DNA of 64,000 nucleotides from Edaphovirga cremea (GTDB lineage: Bacteria > Pseudomonadota > Gammaproteobacteria > Enterobacterales > Enterobacteriaceae): positions 27,960 to 91,959 of the forward strand of contig NZ_QOVA01000015.1 in assembly GCF_003332275.1 (NCBI RefSeq), read 5' to 3'. Position numbers and translations under genes: made by a program. The notes under the pieces are model-generated. The model was not told the DNA's origin. It did not search any database and saw only the letters and a list, made by a program, of their open reading frames with translations. Of the stretch, positions 39,658 through 49,500 are shown piece by piece. Numbering within the stretch: position 1 is the stretch's first letter; every line of letters begins with the position of its first letter.

Positions 39658-41712
39658 ATGGATGCGAGTGGCCTGCGGTTTACGTTGAGTGTGGGGAGCC
39701 TGCCACCTGAAACCTTCGTGGTATCGGGTTTTACGTTGCATGAGCAATTCTCCGCGCTCTTCACGCTTGAACTTGACGTTGCCAGTGCCAGCCCCACCGT
39801 GGAGTTTCGTTCAATTCTGGATAATACCGCCACACTGACCATTTGGCGTGAAACAGAAGTGCAGCGTACAGTAAATGGTATTGTCACCTCTGTCGAACAG
39901 GGGGATACCGGCCTTCATCAAACCCGCTACCGACTCAGTGTGCGCCCTGCGCTCTGGCGGGTCGGATTAGGGCGGAACTCACGTATTTTTCAGCAACAGG
40001 GTTTTCTCGATATTCTGGAAACCTTGATGAAAGAAAATAATATCAGCGACTATGCCCATGCTTTTCGTTACACGCATGCTGTTCGGGAGTTTTGTGTTCA
40101 ATATAATGAAAGCGACCTCGATTTCATTAATCGACTGGCCGCAGAAGAAGGTGTTTATTATTTCTTTGAACATGGAAATGACAAGCATACGCTGGTCTTT
40201 TCGGATACTTGCGATGCACTGCACAATGGGCCGACACTCCCCTATTATCCGAATAAGCAACAAACCTCATTCGATGAACTCTGTATAACCACGTTCAAGC
40301 GCCGGGAAAGTCTGCGCCCTTCGGACGTGTTGCTGAAAGATTACACCTTTAAAAATCCCCTTTGGGGTGCAGAATATCGCGACTATGCCCGCGACCTTGA
40401 GCACCAGTCCGGCCAGTATCTCCATTATGATTATCCAGGGCGCTATAAATCCGAACCCGGTGAATCCTTTGCCCGCTGGCGCATTCAGGCACTGCGTAAT
40501 GATGCCCATCAGGGCGAAGGAACCAGCAATTGTCCCGTCCTGCAACCTGGAGTCCGTTTTACGCTGGAAAACCATCCGCTAGATACGTTGAATACGCGTT
40601 GGCAAATCACCCAGGCTATCCACACCGGGCAACAACCTCAGGCGCTGGAAACTGAATCGGGAGGACAAGGTACAACCGTAACAAGCCAGTTTGCGTTTAT
40701 TCCCAACGATCAGACCTGGCGCCCGCTTTCACTGCCAAAACCGCGCATTGATGGTGCGCAGATTGCGATTGTCACAGGACCACCCTCTGAGGAAATCTTT
40801 TGTGATCCTTATGGCCGGGTCAAGGTGCGTTTTCTTTGGGATCGCTCAGGGAAAACAGATGACACCAGTTCCTGCTGGGTACGGGTATCGCATCCCTGGG
40901 CGGGGACAAAGTGGGGGATGTCAGCCATTCCACGCATTGGTCATGAAGTTATCGTGGAGTTTCTGAACGGAGACCCCGACCAGCCGGTGATTATCGGGCG
41001 CACCTATCATGCCAATAACCTGCCACCCGGTGACTTGCCCGCAACAAAAACCCAGATGACGATACGGTCAAAAACCCATAAAGGTGAAGGGTTCAACGAA
41101 CTGCGTTTCGAGGATGAAAAAGATAAGGAAGAAATTTTCATCCATGCCCAGCGTAATAAACGCATTATTGTTTTAAATGATAAAGACGAACAGGTCGAGC
41201 ATGATGAAAATCGCGCTATCGGCAATGATCAGCAGTTCAGCGTCGGGCGTGACAGGCGAAAAAACATCGCCCAGGATGAAATACTGAAAATTGGGCGAGA
41301 CCGCAAAGAGCATATTGAACAGGATGTATTTGTTACCATTGGCCGTAATGAAGATCGCAAAGTATTAAGCCAGTTACGCGAAGAAATCACGGCCAGCCAT
41401 GTTGTCACCATTGGTGAAAATGAAACCATTACCATCGAAGGTATCCAATCCATCGAAGCCAAAACGCAACTGAAAACGCTGACCAGGAACTACCTGTTAC
41501 AGGGCACCGACAAAATACTGATCCGGGGTCCAAGCGGCAGTATCACATTTGATGCTGCAGGGATCACCATCAATGCGCCGCAAATCAATCTGCGTGGCAA
41601 CGTTATTGTCTCTGGCCCGGCAGGAAATCAGGTAGAGGCGATTAAAGCCGCCATTCAGCAAGGTTCGCCGTTTGTCGAAGAATGCCCGTTGAAGAAGAAG
41701 GGATCACAGTGA
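39658..41712 (+). CDS. vgrG: Type VI secretion spike protein VgrG (TssI)
   Basis: VgrG of 684 residues. The gp27-like N terminus (FTLHEQFSALFTLELDVASA, QYNESDLDFINRLAAEEGVY) is followed by the gp5-like core (DPYGRVKVRFLWDR, WVRVSHPWAGTKWG, GDPDQPVIIGRTYH) and a repeat-rich beta-needle (RDRRKNIAQDEILKIGRDRK). There is no added effector domain, so cargo is carried through the adaptor and PAAR. ATG at 39658 has AAGGAA eight bases upstream; the GTG at 39652 is too close. No structural T6SS genes are in the window, so this is an orphan vgrG island. Confidence 0.96.
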   Translation: MDASGLRFTLSVGSLPPETFVVSGFTLHEQFSALFTLELDVASASPTVEFRSILDNTATLTIWRETEVQRTVNGIVTSVEQGDTGLHQTRYRLSVRPALWRVGLGRNSRIFQQQGFLDILETLMKENNISDYAHAFRYTHAVREFCVQYNESDLDFINRLAAEEGVYYFFEHGNDKHTLVFSDTCDALHNGPTLPYYPNKQQTSFDELCITTFKRRESLRPSDVLLKDYTFKNPLWGAEYRDYARDLEHQSGQYLHYDYPGRYKSEPGESFARWRIQALRNDAHQGEGTSNCPVLQPGVRFTLENHPLDTLNTRWQITQAIHTGQQPQALETESGGQGTTVTSQFAFIPNDQTWRPLSLPKPRIDGAQIAIVTGPPSEEIFCDPYGRVKVRFLWDRSGKTDDTSSCWVRVSHPWAGTKWGMSAIPRIGHEVIVEFLNGDPDQPVIIGRTYHANNLPPGDLPATKTQMTIRSKTHKGEGFNELRFEDEKDKEEIFIHAQRNKRIIVLNDKDEQVEHDENRAIGNDQQFSVGRDRRKNIAQDEILKIGRDRKEHIEQDVFVTIGRNEDRKVLSQLREEITASHVVTIGENETITIEGIQSIEAKTQLKTLTRNYLLQGTDKILIRGPSGSITFDAAGITINAPQINLRGNVIVSGPAGNQVEAIKAAIQQGSPFVEECPLKKKGSQ

Positions 41713-42299
41713 TGGTGGTGCAGCAACAATGGCAGGAACTGGCCTTACCCACGCCGGTTAATCTGTTCGTGCTGGCAGAAGCGACGCCGGATAACGGGTT
41801 GCTGGCACAGATGGAGTTTCATCAGGTAGCTCATCGCGCCCTTTGGCGGCTGGAGAACCAGCCAGAATTGGCGCAGTACGCCCCCTATCTGATTGATATG
41901 AAAGAGTGCCCGGCTTTTGAGCGCTGGTTCGGGCAGCAGGCTGGTGACCTGGCCTTTACCACCCTGAACAGCGGCTTAACTTTTGACCCCTTGTGGCAAC
42001 ATCTGCGTCGCTGCACCAAATTTGCGGATGCGCATGAAGATCGTTACTATTTTTTGCGTATCGGCAACGCGGCCATGCTTCACCTCTATCTTTCATCGAT
42101 TACCGACCAGCCACAAAACGTCAGCAGACTGTTTGCCGAAGGCCGGGTTAACGGCTTGCTGTTTCAGCACCAGGCGACAGAACTGCTGATGTACTGCCAC
42201 CCCCTGTTTAAACACGACACCTACGGCAAAGGTCAAGAAGAGGGCTGCCTGCTGTGGCATGACCTGATGTATGACCGGTTATCCAAGGGGGCAGTATGA
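41712..42299 (+). CDS. DUF4123 type VI effector adaptor
   Basis: About 195 residues with the DUF4123 pattern (FVLAEATPDNGLLAQMEFHQ, APYLIDMKECPAFERWF, RYYFLRIGNAAMLHLYL). Proteins of this family (TEC/Tap type) load a specific effector on its VgrG. The ATG shares one base with the vgrG stop codon, so the two are translationally coupled, and it overlaps the next gene by four bases. The likely cargo is the 623-residue protein two genes downstream. Confidence 0.85.
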   Translation: MVVQQQWQELALPTPVNLFVLAEATPDNGLLAQMEFHQVAHRALWRLENQPELAQYAPYLIDMKECPAFERWFGQQAGDLAFTTLNSGLTFDPLWQHLRRCTKFADAHEDRYYFLRIGNAAMLHLYLSSITDQPQNVSRLFAEGRVNGLLFQHQATELLMYCHPLFKHDTYGKGQEEGCLLWHDLMYDRLSKGAV

Positions 42300-43141
42300 A
42301 CCTGTTTGGCACGGTCGATTTGACAGCGGTGGCCAGAGCCCAGCAGAAAGAGGCGGTCAGGCAACTGGTTTATTATCTGCAACGGCACTACGGCACAACG
42401 CTTCACCGCCTGCCCACTGACGTGGACACGCTGAAAGACTTTATTACGCAGACCCAGCACCAGGCCAACCAGCAGGGGTACGGTTCCGATGAGCTGTTTA
42501 CTTTCTTTATTATCAGCAGCTTTTTGTTGGGTTCCGGTTGGCTACAAGACCCCGTATTTACGCCGTTGATCACCTTGCTGACGGACAGCGGTATAGACAG
42601 TGATCTCACTTCACGCCTGCACCATTGCCAGCATCAGCGACAGCGGCTGGAGGCTGCCCTGCCTGCACTGCATGACAGCACTATCACCCTGCTAGAGTCA
42701 CCGATGGATCGCCTCCCCCCCGAGACACTATCGAAACACTGGCAAGTGATGGCCCAATTACGGGGCGTGCCTGCAGACCAATCATTGCCTGAGCTGTATC
42801 GCTGTTATGAAACCGACTTCCGTCAGCTTGCCGGGTTGCCAGCCAAAAATACCGGAATAAAAACCCCCACGCCAGATACCCCCAAGCGCCTGCCACACAG
42901 TGGGATGCCACAGGAAGAGAGCCATGATTTCAGCAATGACCAGGCTCATGAACAGCGCCATCAGTTATTACTTCACTTGCATCTGGCATTGGGCTTTGGG
43001 CGTTACTACCGCACTAACCGATTGCATAAAGCCTTGCACCAGGCGCTCAACACCCCGGTGTCGGAGCGGTCGATGGCGTTGATCCAGTTTTTGCGTACGC
43101 ACCAGCAACGCTTAAAGGAAAATACAGAGGAAAGGGAATAA
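42296..43141 (+). CDS. Uncharacterised type VI island protein (281 residues)
   Basis: I do not recognise a named family. The N terminus looks helical (AVARAQQKEAVRQLVYYLQR). A central hydrophobic patch (ELFTFFIISSFLLGSGWLQD) may be buried or membrane-related. A charged linker (residues about 175-215) leads to a helical C terminus (HEQRHQLLLHLHLALGFGRY). It overlaps the adaptor gene by four bases and is followed 3 bp later by the effector gene. The position suggests a second chaperone or co-adaptor for the effector; that is inference. Confidence 0.75.
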   Translation: MNLFGTVDLTAVARAQQKEAVRQLVYYLQRHYGTTLHRLPTDVDTLKDFITQTQHQANQQGYGSDELFTFFIISSFLLGSGWLQDPVFTPLITLLTDSGIDSDLTSRLHHCQHQRQRLEAALPALHDSTITLLESPMDRLPPETLSKHWQVMAQLRGVPADQSLPELYRCYETDFRQLAGLPAKNTGIKTPTPDTPKRLPHSGMPQEESHDFSNDQAHEQRHQLLLHLHLALGFGRYYRTNRLHKALHQALNTPVSERSMALIQFLRTHQQRLKENTEERE

Positions 43142-43144
43142 GCC

Positions 43145-45016
43145 ATGGCAGACATACCCAAGATGGGAACACCTTGCGCCACCTGTGTTGATGGATTGGC
43201 GATCCCCTTCGACGTCAAGCCCGATAATGCACCCCACCCGGTTGACGAGCGACTGGGCTTGTATAGCGATACAGTGACCACAGACTGGTTATTTGATAAC
43301 CAATGGATCACGCCTGCAAGAAAAGAGCAGCATGCGCGAAATGCCTTTCTACTGAAGGTGCTGGAACAGTTTGGTAACACCTATGGCGCAGAAAAACTGG
43401 CGGAAATGCGTGCTTTTCTCTACACGGAAGACTACCGGTTTGTCTGCCTGGATGATGAATTGCTGATTGATGCCAATGTGCAGGCATCCCAGGTGCTGCG
43501 TGAGCTTAACAGCCAGTTTATCGATATCAGCACTCGCTCTACAGGGGGGAAAGATATTGGCGAGTATCATTTAAATGATAACTTTCTGTTTGCGGATAAC
43601 CGGATATTCTACGCCACCTGTACGCGGGCACGCATGGAAATGAATGACCCGAGTCCGCTTGTTGTGGATTGGTCTATCTCCGGGCACTTTGATATCACTG
43701 CAGCAGTGCAGGCGCTGAAACGGCGTTATGAAGCCGCCCAAGCTTCCAGTAAGCGCTGGACGCGATTCTGGGGCGGGGTGGAAGCCGCGTTGGCGATAGC
43801 CATGGTCATACCGCTTGTCGGTCAGTTTTCTGCTGCTGCGCGTGGCACCATTGCGGCGGTCAGAGGGGCGAAGTACGCATTTTATGCTATCGAGACCGCG
43901 CTAACGGCCAATATGCTGGTCGATGGCAGCACCAAAGTGATCAATGGTGAGGGGCTTGATCTGGGCGAGGCACTGTTTAAACGAATAGGCGCATTAGCTG
44001 ACCCCAAGGATGGTGTGCAGCGTGGTGCGCAGGCATTTATGGTTGTCAATCTGCTGATGCTGGCTCCGCTTGCCGGACAGACAGCCAAGTGGGCATTGCT
44101 CCGTTTCCCCGGCACCAGTCGAAGCATGGCGGCTTATGAAGTGGCCAGAGAAATTGAAAAAGCGGCAGCCCGTTATGCCCGCCAGGGGGAAGCGGTGGGG
44201 CTCACGGTGAACATCGTCAGAACGCCAGGGGGGATGGAGGCGGTCAGCAGTTCCATCAGCCGCATTGATACCCGGCTCACTCCGTCACTGGATACCCGCA
44301 ACTGGTTTCATCAGATTGAATTTATCGGTGGGGTAGCGCACGTCAACTTGCGTGCTCCTACCCTGCAAAGCAATCTGGCACTGCTGATCCACACCAGCGG
44401 GAGTTCCTTCCGTGTCGCGGGTCGGGTCAGTAAAATGGTGGGAGACGTGGGGGAGGAAATTCTGACTCAGATGATAATGCGCGAGTATGGTGTGCCTGCA
44501 AAGAATATTCTGGGCTATAGCCGGGGTAAGCTCGGGTTGAACAATGCAAGCGGTCAGGGGCTGGACATTCTGGTGCGGGTGCCACCACCGCCCAGTTTGA
44601 CCGTGCGCAATCCGGATCCGGCCAATCAGGCAGTACGCAATGGCATTGAAGGATCGCATGGCACTACCCCCACCACCGAGATGACGTTCCAACCGGATAC
44701 CCTGCTGGTGATTGAGTTAAAAACGACTTTGGGTGGGCAGGTTACTCCGGGGTTAAGTAAAGCGACCCAACAACCGGGTGGAGAAAAGGATTTAAAACGT
44801 ATCTTGAAATTGATTAATGATCGCAAAAGTGGATGGGACCCCAGTAAGATGCAAGCTTTTGATTCTGAATTTAACAATAAAAGACTGGCAATCCAAAGAG
44901 CCGTTGAAAACGAACGTATAGAATTTGTCCATGCACAGGTTTTCTTAAAGCGTGATGGTTCCATTAACACTACGGTGGGTAATAACAATGGAATACAGTG
45001 GAATAATTGGAAATAA
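43145..45016 (+). CDS. Candidate type VI effector with PD-(D/E)XK-like nuclease C terminus
   Basis: A 623-residue protein. The N-terminal 200 residues are of unknown fold (MADIPKMGTPCATCVDGLAI). A hydrophobic region at about 212-265 (VEAALAIAMVIPLVGQFSAA) resembles the delivery segments of polymorphic toxins. The C terminus has GEEILTQMIMREYG, then GLDILVRV with Asp474 and VIELKTT with Glu524 and Lys526, the D-x(n)-E-x-K pattern of PD-(D/E)XK nucleases. So it is probably a DNase delivered by the VgrG upstream. The next gene is a likely immunity gene. The last 250 bases are AT-richer than the rest, as is common in swapped toxin tips. Confidence 0.7.
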   Translation: MADIPKMGTPCATCVDGLAIPFDVKPDNAPHPVDERLGLYSDTVTTDWLFDNQWITPARKEQHARNAFLLKVLEQFGNTYGAEKLAEMRAFLYTEDYRFVCLDDELLIDANVQASQVLRELNSQFIDISTRSTGGKDIGEYHLNDNFLFADNRIFYATCTRARMEMNDPSPLVVDWSISGHFDITAAVQALKRRYEAAQASSKRWTRFWGGVEAALAIAMVIPLVGQFSAAARGTIAAVRGAKYAFYAIETALTANMLVDGSTKVINGEGLDLGEALFKRIGALADPKDGVQRGAQAFMVVNLLMLAPLAGQTAKWALLRFPGTSRSMAAYEVAREIEKAAARYARQGEAVGLTVNIVRTPGGMEAVSSSISRIDTRLTPSLDTRNWFHQIEFIGGVAHVNLRAPTLQSNLALLIHTSGSSFRVAGRVSKMVGDVGEEILTQMIMREYGVPAKNILGYSRGKLGLNNASGQGLDILVRVPPPPSLTVRNPDPANQAVRNGIEGSHGTTPTTEMTFQPDTLLVIELKTTLGGQVTPGLSKATQQPGGEKDLKRILKLINDRKSGWDPSKMQAFDSEFNNKRLAIQRAVENERIEFVHAQVFLKRDGSINTTVGNNNGIQWNNWK

Positions 45017-45053
45017 TTGTATTGAGATTTAACTGACAAAAGGAGCATTTCGA

Positions 45054-45986
45054 ATGGCAACTGTAAAAAATAAAAGTAGGTTAGATAAGATTTTACCTAA
45101 AGTCTCTAGCTGGGCGAAAAGTGGCTCTCAACCAATTGATCCTCAATATAATTATATGGAGCTCTACCTAAACGGACAAGAAGAACTTTATATGGCTCTT
45201 GACCATTTATATAGCCTTGGCATGGACGAAGTAGGCAACAGTCTGTTGACCGCTGAACAGCACCCCAATACGTCATCTATAAATTATATGGAGCACGCTT
45301 TTTCCAGAATGATCTATTCTAACAGCATCGGTATTCTTCGTTTAAAAGGAAGAAAAAATACTATTAATATTGGATTGGACTCGGTTATGCGTAATGTACT
45401 AGGAGCTATAGCACTAGGCATGCCTGCACTTGCGAAAAAATCTCACCAAATTATTTTTACCGCTTTGGAACAAGGCTATGGTGTTGAGAATGGACATGAA
45501 AATTCTGGTCCTGAGACCTTACGTTATACCGCCATGGGACTCTCTATTATCCATGACTGGTTACAGTTGCCGCTTGATCTGGAGAAACTGAATTTACCTC
45601 GCGATCCAGCCTGGGGACCGCTGGTCAAATACTGGAATGATCCTGATCCCGTCAAACTACAGCCAATTCTGTACAGTGCTTGTGATACCCATATTGAACG
45701 CATTGCATTAACAGAACGCGAAGTGAATAGCGGTAATTTTGAGTTTGGTTCCGAATTTGAGGCGGTACATCCAACCGAAATTCTGGCGGTATTGCGTTTG
45801 CGGCAGATGCTGGATCTACCAAGCCCAGAATTAGATCATCCTTTGATGAATACTCCCTATGCGCAGATCACCGCAGTTCCGCGGCAAGTCACTCAGCCGG
45901 ACAACCTACTGGAAGCTTTTCTAACCAAAGCGCGTGAAAGAGACCCGCAGGTGATGGCTGAGTGGGATCGGATTCAGGTTGATTAA
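45054..45986 (+). CDS. Candidate immunity protein of the type VI effector (310 residues)
   Basis: I do not recognise the family. The protein is acidic and soluble, without signal peptide or membrane helix. It starts at ATG 45054 with AGGAG eight bases upstream, 37 bp after the effector stop. The first 500 bases are AT-rich compared with vgrG, like the effector's 3' end, which suggests the two moved together. The place directly after the toxin and before PAAR is typical for immunity genes. An alternative is a second effector module. Confidence 0.6.
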   Translation: MATVKNKSRLDKILPKVSSWAKSGSQPIDPQYNYMELYLNGQEELYMALDHLYSLGMDEVGNSLLTAEQHPNTSSINYMEHAFSRMIYSNSIGILRLKGRKNTINIGLDSVMRNVLGAIALGMPALAKKSHQIIFTALEQGYGVENGHENSGPETLRYTAMGLSIIHDWLQLPLDLEKLNLPRDPAWGPLVKYWNDPDPVKLQPILYSACDTHIERIALTEREVNSGNFEFGSEFEAVHPTEILAVLRLRQMLDLPSPELDHPLMNTPYAQITAVPRQVTQPDNLLEAFLTKARERDPQVMAEWDRIQVD

Positions 45987-46012
45987 TTTCGGCATCTGCT
46001 AAGGGAGCTAGC

Positions 46013-46276
46013 ATGGCAAAACCACTGATCGTACTGGGAGATAAAACTGACCACGGCGGTGTTGTTACGACTGCCTGCTCGGGATTTGAAAATGATGGAG
46101 CGATGGTCGCCTGTGAGGGGGATACCGTCGTATGTCCACAACACGGCGCAACGGTAATTGTCGGTCACGCACAAGGATTTAGTGTTAGTGGGAAAAATGT
46201 CGCTCGCGAAGGGGATCAAACCAGTTGTGGCGCGCGTTTGATAGCCAGCCGCCATAGCACCACTCATGCGGGATAA
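46013..46276 (+). CDS. PAAR-domain protein
   Basis: PAAR protein of 87 residues that sharpens the VgrG spike. The pattern is typical: GDKTDHGGVV near the start, ACEGDTVVCPQHGATVIVGH in the middle and VAREGDQTSCGARLI near the end. The histidines and cysteines should bind the tip metal. AAGGGAG lies in front of the ATG. It closes the vgrG-adaptor-effector-immunity island. Confidence 0.9.
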   Translation: MAKPLIVLGDKTDHGGVVTTACSGFENDGAMVACEGDTVVCPQHGATVIVGHAQGFSVSGKNVAREGDQTSCGARLIASRHSTTHAG

Positions 46277-46595
46277 TGGGAGGCACTGCGGCTAAACTGA
46301 CAAGCATTAACGTAATTGCGTGGATTTTAAGTGATTCATTTGGTTGTGGAGATGCTTTTCGACGCCCCTCGAAATACCTCTATTCTCTCCAGCACCCAGG
46401 CATGGACCTCGCTATGTAACCAGCGGGAAATACGTTCCAGTTTGATGGGTTTGGGGAACTCAAAATTCGCTCAAAAAATAGGTTCACATGGGGATTGTCA
46501 CAAATTCCATGTTGTATCCCTGCCTGAAATTAAAATATCTGATAATTTAACCCCATACGTAAGGTTATGGACAATCTATTCTCAGGGAGACAGAG
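46277..46595. other. Gap between the type VI island and the yeh operon
   Basis: A 319-bp stretch holding the promoter and leader of yehI near its right end and a minus-strand coding remnant (46336-46470). A plus-strand frame at 46331-46624 overlaps the yehI start and lacks family likeness, so it is not called. Confidence 0.5.
46336..46470 (-). pseudogene. C-terminal coding remnant on the minus strand
   Basis: One minus-strand frame reads like a protein end for 44 codons (KPIKLERISRWLHSEVHAWV, then LERIEVFRGASKSISTTK and a stop), while an in-frame stop lies directly before it. It appears to be the broken 3' end of a gene lost between the two islands. I cannot name the family. Confidence 0.35.
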
Positions 46596-49500
46596 GTGCG
46601 TCATTTCGAATTCAAAGACGATAAATCAAGCAAGTTTTGGCAAATCGAGCAGTCAGACAGTGATTTAAACCTGCGCTGGGGCAAGATTGGTACACAGGGG
46701 CAAAGCCAGACCAAGAATTTTGATAATGAAGCCAAAGCCTTGGCCGCTATGACTAAACTGGTGAAGGAAAAAACCGGTAAAGGCTATGTCGAAATTGCCG
46801 TTGATGAAAACGCCACTATTGGTGCCACCGCGCCAAAACCGCCAGCCGAGCCAGCAGAAGAACCTCGCGCTGAGCCAATAAGCGCTACCCCAATAGAAAG
46901 CACGCCTCAGGTCTCTGCTGCCACTATACTTTCGCAATCCGTTGCCTCTTCAGACATCGCCAAACCTGCTGGCGAAACACCGCCGTGGTTAGCTAACGGT
47001 GAGCCAATCATCTTACCGAAAGATTTAAGCATTCAGGCATTGACCAACCGCGCTCATTCGGGTGAAAAGCCGGAGCTGAATGACAAACAGAGTTGGATCA
47101 AGCTTCGCAACGTTTTGTATAAAAACGACAGTATCCTGGCTGACTTTGACTCGACCTCTGCGGGATTACGCCAGACCTATATCGCAAGCTGGAAACGGTT
47201 GGCCGATCAACAGATGGACGGCTCCCTCGAGTCAGATGCGGTGTTGTTTGCCCTTGCGAGTAATGTCGGTGGTCACCGTTATAACGGTGAAGGAACGGTA
47301 GATATTACCGACTTTTTAGTTGCCAGAAAGGGATTACCGTATGCGATTGATGTGCTGTTACTGGCGCAGGGGATTTGCGTTGAAGCGAACTGGGATCGCG
47401 ATGCGCAAAAGCAAAACTACTCCCTCAATGAAGATATCGAACAACCGCTAAGCAGTTCGTGGATGTGTCCCTATAGCTGTGCTGAGCTGCATTTCCGTAA
47501 GTTCCTGTCTTGTGCTGATGAAGCCGAATGGCAGATTTGCGTGGATAAATTGATCGCGGGCTTGCCGCAGCTGCATGTCAGCCGCCAGCCGTTGATTGCT
47601 TTGTTATTGCCTGAGCGCCCAGATATTGCGAACCGGTTAGCCAGTGAGTTGATCCAACAAGGGGTTAATGATGTCACGCCATGGCTACAGTTGGTCGTCA
47701 CCGACGAGGCTATTCTGAAGTCGTTAGGCGGAATGAGCCGTTCTGCCTATCGACACGGAGTATTCCTTAATTGTGAATTTAGTATCGCCACGCTGATTGC
47801 TGAACGCGGTGTTAACGCGGTACCGATTCTGGCCTACCAACCGGAAATAACCCTTGCCGGTGATGCTTTGGCCTGTATTGGCACGCCAGCGGCGATTACC
47901 GCCCTGGCGCAGGTTTCCGGTCAGGGTAAAGCGTTTCTGTCCCGATTCATTGACGCCGCGCACCGCTGGCCGCTGGCATCGATCCCGGCGATTGCAGAGC
48001 TGTTGGCCTCTAACAACAAAGACAGCGGCATGCTGGGCGCTTGCTTAAGCAATCTGCTGCTGGCCAATCCGGAACAAGTGGCCCAGCTACTGCCCTGGAT
48101 GAGCGGGGCCGCGCAAACACAGGCGCAAGATTTGATTACCCGCGTATCTGGCCCGGTTGAATTAGCCGATGAGGCCGATTTACCTCTCGTGCTGGTCAGC
48201 CCGCCTTGGCTACAGAAAAAGAAAAAACGAGAAGCGGCAGTCCTGGCACTTGAGCCACTGAATCTGGCACCGGTACTCGATTTAACCGATGAAGAGAAAA
48301 AACAGTGGTTAGCGCTGAATGGCTGGGAAGAAAAGCGCTATCAGGCTGCTGCAAAAAATATGAATACGCTGGCCAAGGAGCTGGGTTTCCAGATTTATCA
48401 ATCAGGTAACAGGAAGAGCCAGAACGAAAATGCAGCCGTTGCCATCAGAAATCGGGATACGCAGGGCCTGATTGACGCCTGGAAGGCTCAGCTCGCGCAG
48501 GCCAGCTGGTCAAACTTTAGTATGCGCTTTACCTCGCTGTTGCCCGATGAGATGGCGCTGGCCTTATGGAACAGTTTGTCTGCACAACAATGCAGCGGTG
48601 AGGGGTATATACTGGTCAAATTTGGCGAAGCGGCGCTACCTGGTCTGATCAATGCGGTGCGCTCTCGCCCAACAGAACTGACCAATATCTGGGGCCACGT
48701 GGGTGCCAGCGAATTGGCCCCGCTTATCGCCCGTGCTTACCTCAAGCTGAAAACGCTGCGCAGTGAAGCCCAGCAGTGGTTGTGCAAGTATCCGCATCAT
48801 AGCGCTATCGGCCTGATCCCTGCGGCATTAGGCAAGAAAGGGGAAGCCAAAGATTGCGCAACCTCGGGATTACGGATGCTGGCAACGCAGGGGCACGAAG
48901 CGTTGATTATGCAAACCGGTGAGGCTTACGGCAATCCAGGGGTGACCGACGCACTACGCGCTATGCTGGATGAAGATCCGCTCGATCGCTTCCCGAGTAA
49001 AATCAGCAAATCTCCTGACTTTTATCAACCCGCAGGCTGGCGTCGTCCGTTACTCAAGGCGAGTAAAAAAGCCTTACCGGACAGCGCGCTGGAACACTTG
49101 GGCACCATGCTGCGCTTCCCGGTCAGTGAGGGGCTGTATGAAGGGATCAGTCAGGTAAAACAGGCTTGTGATCCAGACTCACTGGCGGATTTTGCCTGGG
49201 ATATGTTCTCAGCATGGTTATTTGCTGCGGCGCCCTCCAAAGAGGGCTGGGCATTTACGTCTCTGGGCCTGTTTGGTACCGATGACACGGCACGCAAGCT
49301 CACGCCGTTTATTCGCGCCTGGCCCGGGGAAGCTCAGCACCAGCGGGCGGTTAACGGCCTGGAAATGCTGAATCAGATCGGATCCGACGTGGCGCTGATG
49401 CTGCTGAACGGCATCGCGCAGAAGGTCAAATTTAAAGGCTTGCAGGACCGGGCTCGGGAAAAGATTGCGGCCATTGCCGAAGCCCGCGAGTTAACCATTG

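Noticed and set aside
46331..46624. 97-codon plus-strand frame before yehI
   Set aside because: It overlaps the GTG start of yehI, which has a clear ribosome site and a WGR domain from its first codons. The opposite strand looks more protein-like here.
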